Shown one piece after another: positions 10,379-19,976 of a DNA stretch of 64,000 bases. The position numbers and the translations under genes are program-made. The notes beneath the pieces are model-generated. The model was not told where the DNA came from, did not search any database, and saw only the letters and a program-made list of their open reading frames with translations. The DNA is taken from contig NC_091274.1 of assembly GCF_042100115.1 (NCBI RefSeq), forward strand, positions 2,356,001 to 2,420,000, given 5' to 3'. The stretch comes from Alternaria dauci (lineage: Eukaryota; Ascomycota; Dothideomycetes; Pleosporales; Pleosporaceae). Numbering within the stretch: position 1 is the first letter of the stretch; each line of letters opens with the position of its first letter.

Positions 10379-12865
10379 TGCCTACAAAAATGCGAAATGC
10401 AAAGACCAAGGTGAACTCGGTGTAGTTGCGACCGTGAAATTCATCGGAATAGCTGTGGGGAAAGGCCGCGGGGATCAAGATCCGATCGCAGACCGCTCTC
10501 CTCTATTCAAGAGACTTGAGAGGATTTTCGTTCACTCCACACTTAACGCGCACGCTGAATGTCGTTGGCCTCATTCTGTACTCGTTAGATCCAGACTGAC
10601 CACCACCAAACTTTGAATCCTTCAATTCGTGTCCCACACCCTGGTTCCTGGCTAGGCGTCGATCACCACTGGCTCGCATGCATCATCCGCAGCCCGCTCG
10701 CAAGGCACATGTGTTCGAAGACATGCCATGGCGACGCAGACGAAGGGGCTAATGCGACGCCTTGCTCTTGAAACGCGGGTGTGAGTAAGGAGGGCTGCTA
10801 GCAATGTTGGGACAGGGAAGACTTCCACCAATAAGAGGAAAGGGGGAACACTTTGATGGCTGCTTACATCCTTGTCAACCAATTTTAACGGCAACGTTGT
10901 GCGGCTTGCATCAGGCCAGTATTGCTTCACACTGCGCAGCAATCTGCTAGTGTTCGTGATCGAGTCCTGGTAGGCATGCGCTTTGGTAGTGGGTCGTTTC
11001 GACGATGCCGTTTTGATGCTGCGCTATTCATTTACAAGAAAAGACGCACGCACAAAATAAGGCATGGATAAAATTGAAGAGTCGTACGGAACAAGCGCCG
11101 CTTCACTGGAGCTTGCCGGGTTGTGGTCACTATGGCTTGTGCATTGTCAGTTGTTGCCAGTCGCCAATTGAATCGTAAGCTGGTACGGAAATCTTTTTCC
11201 GATGTAGGGCATTGCCTAGGAGGCATTGGATGAACATACGTACTTCTCAGCCACTGTCGGAAGCATTCCCCTGGCTATCGATCAGAGAGCTGCTCGAAAC
11301 CGGACAGTGAAGACCACTTCACAGATGCTGTGCCGCATGTATCCACCGCCCTTACTCCACGTATCGTGAGCGATGTTCTTGTATGGAAGGAGTTGGCCAA
11401 GCTGTCATGAACTCTAGCATAAATATGACGACAGATACGCAATACTTCCCCTTCTGTCGCCGGCTTTGGAGACGTCGTTCTTGGCTTAAATTGCGAGGTG
11501 CTCATTGCGTCACCAGTATAGTTCGGGGACATTTGTGGTACCAGACGTTTCAATAGACGCTGCAAACGTGTTTCGCGAGCTCTAGACGGCCCAGGAGAGT
11601 GCGAATGAATGGGATTAATATGTAGGTTGTTCACCCGGTCTGGAACTATTTGTAAAGAACTTCTGTCCTAGCGTCATTGGGCTTGTTCGAAGCCAAGAAG
11701 ATCTAGGATAGTCGTCATGATGTGACTTGTTGCGTCAAAGGAGCGAACAGTCTCGAATGCAGAGGTGATTGAGGCTTGGATTTCGTGTAGTTGATGGTGC
11801 GCCGCCTGTCAGCTGATGGCTGTGTCTCGAAATATAGCAGGTAACCCAATGAAGGCTTGTCGTAAAATTACAAGAGTTAGAGACATGTTTGCGAGTAAAA
11901 GATGAGGTTGAGCTTTATGACAAGCGTGCATCTTAGACATGAGAGGTTGGGAACGCAGATGTGGCACGACGCGACGCGCGTTGGCGTTGGCACGTGCACA
12001 TCAAAGGTCCCTGCCCAGGTGCTGTCGCTCCTGAGGTTCATTCGAACATCATCTTCGAAACTCCTCTGTTGCAAGCCGTCTTCGCAAAACCCATTGCTGC
12101 AGTCACGTCTGCCATCTCATGATTCATCTGAACTCAATGGAAGGCTCGTTTCCCTCACGCATTACCTGCTCCTAGAATGTTCTTGGGCCTGCAAGCTACT
12201 CAGGTAGAGAACGTGCAGCAAACAGGCGGCAAGTGGCCTGTGACAGCTCTTCGATGGATCCCACTCGCAAAATGTCTCGAGCTGGTGGAGTGCGTTCGAC
12301 TCGTATGATCCCGATAGCCCGAGGTTGAGAAGCCATTGTTGCAACAGTGGGATATGGCATCTTTTCCTATCCATACACTTGGCACTGATAAGACCATGGG
12401 AAGACGAGCCGACGTAATACCGAAGTCTGGGTTAGTGTTTGCCGAACAGGATGCAGGCAATGTGTCCGCAAGACCTTATCAATCCAGAGCCGCTTGATGC
12501 GCCATCTCAAGCTAACGGAAGAGATCTGACGGATAACCCATGGGACGATTGTGCACCATCGGAAATTCATTGCAAGTCGTGCAATCGCGGGTTGAGAAGT
12601 TGATAGCCGTAAAGTTAGGTGGAGCAACAATGGCGGGGCAATTGCCGATGCCGGCGAGTACTCCAACGGCTATCTATGGACATCGGTATATTGCTATAAC
12701 TGTCGGCATTGAATGAGTAAGATCCCATCAAGAAAAACATACTGCACACACTTAGCCTTTTCAAAAATCTACCAAGGTTTGAAGGTACGTCGCAAAATTG
12801 AGTGTAGGCTATATGGACGCGCCGCGTATTAACAAGCCGGCAGGAAAAACAAAATCCACAAAGAA
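10379..12865. other. Gene-poor intergenic, 2.5 kb
   Basis: I read both strands and found only short frames, such as 11275-11634 (-), 11902-12207 (+) and 12367-12666 (-). They have no recognisable domains and no consistent splice partners. The promoter of the esterase gene lies at the right end, where the sequence is A-rich just before its ATG. Confidence 0.5.
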
Positions 12866-14539
12866 ATGTCAAGACCTGAAGTGCGAATTCCTCAAGGTAA
12901 TGTTGTAGGTACTACCGTTCGTGGCGACTACCCTCGTGCGGTTGAAGCCTTCAAGGGTATTCCCTATGCATTACCACCAACGGGTGAACGTCGCTTCCGA
13001 CCACCAGAGAAAGTAGCACCAAGCCAGGAGACTATCGACGCCTCAAACTTCGGGCCAAGAGCACCAGCACAGCAGTTCATCGTGCTAGGGCCGACGCTCG
13101 AGGAGAGTGAAGACTGCCTTACTGTTAACATTTTCCGGCAAGCTGAATCCACTGAATCAAAGGCCCTGCCAGTGGCAGTGTATCTTCATGGAGGGGCTTT
13201 CAATCGAGGAAATGCCGCAATGCACGACACTGCATCCATGGTGGGATGGTCTGAACTTCCGTTTGTTGCAGTGTCATTTGGGTATCGCATAGGCGCCCTG
13301 GGCTTTCTACCATCAAAGTTGAGCGCCGCAGAAGGTGCACTGAATCTAGGTCTGAAGGATCAGATGTGCTTGCTGAATTGGGTTGAAGAGAACATTCAGT
13401 ACTTTGGGGGCGATAAGAACAACGTAACCCTCATAGGACTTTCAGCCGGCGCACACTCTGTAAGTACGAGGCCTGTTTTCTTATCGATCAGCTTGACTGA
13501 CATTCTCTAGATAGGACATCATCTCCTGAACTACGAAGAGGGAACAAAGCCCAAGTTCCACCGTGTTGTCATACAATCCGGCGCTCCCACGTCCCGCGCC
13601 GTCCGCAACCCAGACGCTGAGATTCACGAAATGCAGTTTGCCGACTTCTTGAAGGAAGTCGAATGTCCGTCATCCCTGGATGACTCGGAAATATTTAGCT
13701 ACCTCCGCAAAGTTCCCACCTCCACTATCGCCAAAGCCCAAACCAAGGTCTTCCAAAAATATAACCCCAGTCTACGTTGGGCGTTCCAGCCAGTAATCGA
13801 TAACGAAATCATTCGCCGCCGTCCGATCGACGCCTGGCGAACAGGGAAATGGCACAAAATGCCAATTATGACAGGATTTCAAGGCAACGAAGGCTCACTG
13901 TATGTGGACAAGAAGATGTCGACCTCCGCAGAATTCCTGGATTTCTGGAGGACCTTGCTGCCGCAGATGAGCGAGGATGATATCCAAACAATACATCGCT
14001 TGTATCCCGATCCGACAGAGGTGCCCGAGTCCATCTACAAAGAGACACGACTTGAGCATGGTGTTGGCCCAATGTATAAGCGTATCGAAGCGGCTTACGC
14101 ACACTATGCATACGTGGCTCCAGTTCGTCAAACGGCTTTCTTTGCTAGCCAGGATACTCCTGTGTATCTATACCACTGGGCAATGAGACGGGATATCGTC
14201 TATGGAGCTCGTCATGCAGATAACATGTTCTATGAAGTAAGAGATCCTTCGTTCATCGCGAAGTCCAAAAGCCAAGACGAGTTGTCCGGTATACTGCATG
14301 CGTACGTTACTAGCTTCGTTTGTACTGGCAGCCCGAATGGGCTTGGCGGCTCGTATGCCAACAGAACGGAGTGGAAGCCTTATGATAGATCAGACCCGAA
14401 GGTGATGATATTTGGAAGAGACAACACGGAGCTGATTGGTGGAGAGACAATTGGCGAGCCGGCCATCATGGTTGATGACACTTACGCGAAAGAGGAAAGC
14501 GATTTTTGGTGGTCCAAGGTCGAGTTGTCTCAGCAGTAA
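12866..14539 (+). CDS. Type-B carboxylesterase (alpha/beta hydrolase)
   Basis: Ester hydrolase of the cholinesterase/type-B carboxylesterase family. Two exons, 12866-13459 and 13511-14539, separated by a 51-bp GTAAGT...CTCTAG intron, give 540 aa, the usual family length. The family start is clear (FKGIPYALPPTGERRFRPP), as are the EDCLTVNIF block and the oxyanion-hole region YLHGGAF. The nucleophile elbow is GLSAGAHS with Ser193, differing from the common GESAGG by Leu before the Ser. The acid is probably Glu325 (FQGNEGS) and the base His433 (GARHADNMFYE). There is no signal peptide, so it should be intracellular, unlike secreted lipases of this family. It ends only about 107 bp from the convergent DAAO-like gene. 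The substrate is unknown. Confidence 0.9.
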
Positions 14540-14646
14540 TACTTTACTTGTATCGGCGACTCTTACATGGGCATCAAGAGCCGTCTGTGTTCTATTCCAT
14601 ATAGGTAGTTGAACCGTTCGTATTTTTCTTCCACTGGTCCTCATAT

Positions 14647-15897
14647 TCATAGTTTAGCTTGCGGCGGGATCTCGTTAACAAGAGCAACAACTTGCTCGGC
14701 GCACCCGTACGATCCCTGATAACCCCACCCAGCGTGTCCATAATTGTGTACGACCCATATCCCATCTACCTTCTCCTTCTCGATTCTTACGCCGGACTCC
14801 CTTCCAGGTCTTAATCCAACACCATGTCGGATAACATCGAGATGTTCCGGCCCTTGGCCGTCTGTCAATTCAGGAGACATGCTCACAGCTCTCTTCATGA
14901 TACGACTGGCGGTGTTGGGATCCGGTTGACTTTCCCAGTTCCCATTCTGCATCGTGCCTCCCAGGATAGTTCCGCCGCCTACAGCTCGTGTCATCATGTA
15001 GCATGCCTCATCATCGCCGTCATCCGTTCCAGATACGCATATCATCGCCGGTGCCACGTTTCTAACTACGACCACTTGCCCACGTATGGGGTAACAGCTC
15101 TTGTCTTCAATACCCCCTAGCTTCGCGGATGACAACCCTGTCGCATTGACAATGATATGGGGATTGAAACCGCTAGGACCAACGGACCGTAGTTCAGATA
15201 CATGTGTTACAACTTTTCTATGAAACACCACTCCGTTTGCGCGACATTGGCCTACGAGCCAAGGGAGATAGAGCGCCGGATTGATGCACACAGAACCGAA
15301 TTCGCAACCTGACGCCATTCCTGATGGCATTTCGGAGGTAGAGAGATCTCGGTATTCGTCCACCAGGTTGCGCCACCATGGGTTCTCAGCGAAGACGTTA
15401 TTGAAGGTAGTACCGCAGCTACTCCTCAGTTTATCCATGTCTTTCTGCCGGCGATAGATTCGACATTCTGATTTGTTAGCCATGAAGTGTGGTATGGCAC
15501 GGTAGAAGAGTGTACTGACTCTGAAGATGGATGCCTGCTTCTGGTACATCTATCGCTAGCCGCTTGAGTTGGGGCCATGTTCTGCGTTCATATTGACTGC
15601 CTGGTGATGAGGACATCCTTTCCACTTTGCGTCAGCCAATGCTGTGACTCATAGCTTTTGTGAGAAAGCTTACGGCATGAAGTTCGCGCCAGCCCATGGT
15701 GATGCATATTCAATGTCGTAATCGCCTGGCATGTGCTTTGCTACTACAGCGATCTTGTTGCTTGGATCTTTGGATAGGAGGTACGCTGATGTCAGTCCGG
15801 AGACTCCTGCTCTTTGTGGCGAGATATGTTAGCTGTAGAAAGACGGCGTGTGCTATGCGGTGAATCGAGCTTACCCGATAACGATAATATCTGGCAT
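14647..15897 (-). CDS. D-amino-acid-oxidase-like FAD oxidoreductase, peroxisomal
   Basis: Predicted to oxidise a D-amino acid to the imino acid with production of hydrogen peroxide. Four exons, 15897-15875, 15811-15674, 15617-15520 and 15467-14647, give 359 aa, the normal DAAO length. The FAD-binding motif is split by intron 1 and reads IIVIGAGVSGLTSAYLL. SPWAGANFMP is the second conserved flavin block. INPALYLPWLVGQC and GLRPGRESGVRIE (substrate-carboxylate Arg region) follow, and the C-terminal signature HNYGHAGWGYQGSYG is intact. The protein ends in AKL, a type 1 peroxisomal targeting signal, matching the known location of fungal DAAO. The third intron (15519-15468) is needed to rejoin VPEAGIHLQ to CRIYRRQKDMDK. 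Its tandem upstream neighbour is a RidA-like protein with the same terminal tripeptide. D-aspartate oxidase is an alternative specificity. Confidence 0.9.
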
Positions 15898-16345
15898 TGT
15901 GTAGCTGTCGTTGTACGAACGTCACGTAGATGCGTCGACAATTGGCGGGACTTGTTTGCAAGGTTTAACGAACGATAGGTTATGCCGTGGAGGTGCACAA
16001 GCGGTTATTGGCTTCGCTAGGCCTTAAGTAGGTGCTGGGTCGGAGGTGCATGTTCAACGCCAAGCCCGCACCCCAGGTTCTCCGCCGGACAACCCAAAGC
16101 TTCCGATAACCACAAACGGGTCATATCTTTCGCGAAATTCACAAATGCTAACACTTGCATTGATCGCGTTGCGCAAAGCGGAACGACGTGATTTCTTCGG
16201 GTCCAAGCCTCCAATTTGTTATCGATAAGACGATGTCACTCAATCGGGCAAGGCGTCGGCCGCACCCTCCAACCTCCTACTTGTCCCCAACTTACATCTT
16301 CCGAACCATCACAACCAACGAGCCACATCCACACCCGTGTTACGC
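15898..16345. promoter_or_regulatory. Intergenic between RidA-like and DAAO-like genes
   Basis: This 448-bp gap is the probable promoter of the DAAO-like gene. It holds several GATA cores, including a palindromic TTATCGATAAG near 16219-16229. That fits binding by nitrogen regulators of the AreA/NIT2 type, but it is inference from motif only. Confidence 0.4.
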
Positions 16346-16861
16346 TTACAATTTCGCACTTGGCGTGTCCAACACTGCGACACAATCCATCTCGACTTTG
16401 GCACCGAAAGCTAGCTCTAGAACAGGTACGCACGTCCGGCACTAGGATGCTGTCAGAACGATCACTCGCCACACCGCCACACCGCCACATGACTTACTGG
16501 TTTCTGATCGAACTTGGAGAAGATCTCATTGTATACTTCATTCATAGCCTTGAAGTCAACCATCGAGGTGATAAAGATGTTGAGTTTGACAACGCTTGCA
16601 AGGCTACTACCAGCTGCTTTGAGTATAGTGGACAGGTTCTCGAGAACCCGATGCTGAAGCAATGTAGTCAGCGGATTTGAATCTTTCCGTGGCACATATA
16701 CTTACTGTCTCCGCTTGTATACCTCCAGGGATAATTTGCATCGTCTTCTCGTCGAGCGCAAGATTGCCGGAGCAATGAACCATACCATTGCATACTACCG
16801 CCTGCGAAGCGTTGAGTGGGGGGGCCGGTGCATCCTTCGTGTAAACTGTCTCTCTAGACAT
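16346..16861 (-). CDS. RidA/YjgF/UK114-family imine deaminase with peroxisomal signal
   Basis: Small trimeric enzyme family that hydrolyses reactive enamines/imines to keto acids and ammonia. Three exons, 16861-16706, 16653-16498 and 16441-16346, encode 135 aa, the typical RidA length. Recognisable blocks are VVCNGMVHCSGNLALDEKT, IQAETHRVLENLSTILKAAG, VVKLNIFITSMVDF and the C-terminal strand FGAKVEMDCVAVLDT. The catalytic Arg is R106, inside CRTCVPV just after the second intron. The last three residues are AKL, a PTS1-type signal, unusual for a family mostly found in cytosol or mitochondria. The second intron contains a CACACCGCCACACCGCCAC micro-repeat. It lies in tandem with the DAAO-like gene, whose product would be its natural substrate. 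Confidence 0.9.
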
Positions 16862-17606
16862 CGTCAGAACAGTGTCGGATGTAGAAATAGATACCGAAAG
16901 GTATGTCTGGCATCAGATCAGTTACCTGAGAAGGATTGCAGCAGGCAACTATCTGATCATGATAACATATCGCTCATTGTGCAATTCGCATTGGCCTGTG
17001 ATATGCCGTCTTCGGAGTTCTCGTACGATTCATAGATCGGGAAATAGATAGATACAAAGACAGAGATATGCCGACGGTGACAACATCCAGCCAAAGTAAT
17101 GCCGGGCCGCTAATGGAAGGCTAACCGCGACTAGCGCTCGCTAGAAGTCCTCACCCCGGATGTTAAAAGACACTAGTTGTATCTCCCATCTGCAAGCATG
17201 TGGAGTTCTTATCACTGCCGATGTCGCATCGTTATAGTTGCTGTAACGTTCCCACACAGTTGCATGATGCTACCGTTGATCGGGGCGGCGACCCACAATT
17301 CTCAACAAGGTGCTGGTTTCCAGCTTCTTCGGAAGTACTGCTCCGTCTGATAACAAGATAGGATTTAGATATAGAAGTTTCTTCCAAGCAACATGATTGG
17401 AGCGTCGACACCTACCATCGACAACCCTCTTATCGAGGCCCGCATGGATTCTGCCAATGCGCAGTCGGATTCTCATAGCGTGGGGAACGTCATCAGAAAA
17501 CGCGGTTTCTGAAGTTAGGGTGAAGTCTCCGGGCAGGATTAAGTATATGTATGGTTAAGCTTCAGAGATATTGGGACTGCGTCGCCAGACGATCTTCATT
17601 TTCACC
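16862..17606. promoter_or_regulatory. GATA-motif-rich divergent promoter (RidA-like / MFS permease)
   Basis: I count about 15 GATA cores on both strands, against roughly 6 expected by chance. Seven match HGATAR, at about 16950, 16961, 17047, 17210, 17349, 17357 and 17432. Such clusters are the binding context of AreA/NIT2 activators in nitrogen-catabolic genes. Binding is inferred, not shown. No other gene is visible here. Confidence 0.45.
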
Positions 17607-19389
17607 ATGCAGCCCGAACCAAATGCCCTCAAGGGCGACGACAAAGCAGCAGCTATGTCGAAAGACGTAGAGGTTCAACTGAACAATATGGATGCTAACT
17701 CTCTCAAGAAGGAGGAGAGCGCGATGGAAGGCGAGGTCGAAGACCTGGACGAAGCGAACCTATTTCTGCGGCAACACAATATCACTCCAGAGTACATTGC
17801 GGAGCTCCTCGAAGACCGGGACGCGAACAAAAAGGTTTCCAGGAAGGTCGATTTATTATTGCTACCACTGCTATGCGGAACGTATTTTCTCCAATACATC
17901 GACAAGCAAGCGATCAGCTACTCCGCCGTTTTCGATCTTTTCGAAACCACTGGTATCACCGGCGATCAATATTCCTGGCTGGCCTCAATCTTCTACTTCG
18001 CCTACTTATTTGCAGAATGGCCATCCGCATACCTTGCGCAACACTTCCCGACTGGTCGGGTCGTATCGATTTATTGTTTCTGTTGGGGTTCAGTTATGTT
18101 ACTCACAGCCGCTACGCACGACTTTGCAGGCTTCGCTGCGATGCGCTTCCTCCTTGGTGTCTTTGAGAGTGTTGTCACTCCAGCTTTTATGATGGTAGGT
18201 CTCCGTCGCATCGCAAGCATATGACATGTACACTGACTTCGCACCTTCACTTTCGCAGATGGTTGGAATGTGGTACGTCGGAAAGCAACAGCCTGCAAGG
18301 GCAGGCATGTTCTACTGCTTCAATGGTATCGGTAGCGCCGTTGGCGGTATCCTCTTCTACGGGTGTGGATACGCAAAGACCTTTGTCGTCTGGAAGATCA
18401 TATACATCATATGTGGAGGTATGACCGTTCTTTGGTCTATACTGCTCTTCTTCAGACTGCCGAACAATATCATGACCGCCAAGAGCTTTACCACGGAAGA
18501 GAAAGCTCTTCTAATCGCCCGTGCTGCCAGCAACCGTACTGGAGTTTATAACAGAAAGATCAAAATACCGCAGGTCTTGGAGGCCTTGATCGACCCTCAG
18601 ATCTGGATCCTTTTTTTCTTCGTCTTATGCAACGAAATGATCAACGGTGGCAACGCAAACTTCGGTAAACTCATCGTCAAAGACGTAGCAGGAGGCGATC
18701 CACTCAAAACGACACTGTACGGAATTCCACAGGGCTTCGCTCAAGTGTTCTGGGTCTTCACGGGTCCGTTCCTCGCTTCACGGCTTCCCAACGCGCGCAC
18801 TATCATCATGGCTCTTTACCTTTGTCCCACAATAATAGGCACGTGTTTGATCTGGAAGCTACCAAGGTCCAATACGGCTGGATGTTTGTCGGGGTATTAC
18901 CTGGTATGTCATGGATATGCAGCTGCCTTTTTGATCAACCACTAACGCAAGCAGACCGGTTCATTCGTTGGCTCTCTAGTCATCGCTCTCCAGTTACCCG
19001 CATCAAATGTTGGTGGATACACCAAGCGAACTACAAGCACAGCCTTTGTCTTCCTGGGATACTGCGTTGGTAATATTATCGGTAAGCTCTCCAGCATTCT
19101 CGGCTCCATCTCAAGACCGTCATTACTAAGATCACCCACTTTAGGCCCTCAAGCCTTCTTGGCTGAAGAAGCTCCTAAATACGAGACGGGTGTGAAGATG
19201 TTCCTGGGATGCGCTGTCTCTCAGGTTGTGCTAGCGCTTTGCCTACGAGTCTTACTCGTACGACGAAACGCTCAACGCGATCGTGAAGAAGCTGAGGGTT
19301 TGCATAGCCAAGACGACGATCTAAACGGTGCGGATGCTATCGAAGATAACACCGACTTCCACAACAGGAAGTTCCGGTATGCCATCTAA
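17607..19389 (+). CDS. MFS anion:cation symporter (allantoate permease/Dal5-like)
   Basis: Plasma-membrane permease of the Dal5/Tna1 group, which imports small organic anions such as allantoate, ureidosuccinate, nicotinate or dipeptides by proton symport. Exons: 17607-18194, 18259-18903, 18955-19081 and 19145-19389. I prefer the Met at 17607 (MQPEPNALKG), giving 534 aa, over the in-frame Met at 17571. After an acidic N-terminal tail, helices begin at KVDLLLLPLLCGTYFLQYID, the hallmark of this family (a D/K pair in helix 1). AMRFLLGVFESVVTPAFM is the helix 4 signature. About 12 helices are visible, followed by a charged C-tail. Its position opposite the RidA-like gene across a GATA-rich promoter suggests uptake of the substrate used by the neighbouring enzymes. 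The ligand cannot be read from sequence. Confidence 0.9.
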
Positions 19390-19976
19390 ACTTGGTACGG
19401 ATATTGTATAAATCGACATTCTACCTGTTATCGTTAGCGCTTTGCTTCTCTCTTCGAGATTGTCTCTGTCAATGAAATAATGAGGATTTGACTTAACTCA
19501 CCCTTCCTTAGTCTGAGTTCTCTACCTCAGAGGGTATCGCAGTGCCTCCCTCCCTTGCCTTCATCTCCTCTTTCTGCCTATCCTTGACTTTCTTCGGCTT
19601 CTTTGCGCTGACTGGCCCGTCGGCACTTCTATCTTTCCACTACCAACGACTTCAGATCAGCCATGTTTCCCTCTCTCGGATCATTTGTACAAACTCACCA
19701 TGCCGCCGTATCGGTAATATGGGTATTCATCTTGCATGCCCTTTGCATCTTCAATGCCACCAGAAACTGATTTCCAGCATGTACCAGGGCAGACGAAATG
19801 CCATTTCTGCGACTCGTCGATCTGACAGCGGACGAGAACGTCGCGGGTTTTTGAACAGAGGGTGCATGATTTCGTCATATTCGGGAGATGTATCCAAGAC
19901 AGAAGTTGATGGATGGAGCATCGGAGCTGGTTCAACAGGTAGTCGCGAACGGAGAAAAGTGATGACATCATGGCTT
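19390..19976. other. Convergent 3' region
   Basis: Between the stop codons of the MFS permease (+) and the ankyrin-like gene (-). Plus-strand ORF 19542-20492 and minus frames run into the neighbouring coding sequence and look like shadows. No gene is supported. Confidence 0.5.

Noticed and set aside
11275..11634. 119-codon minus-strand ORF in a gene-poor gap
   Set aside because: No recognisable family, no signal peptide, no partner exon. Retained only as part of the intergenic description.
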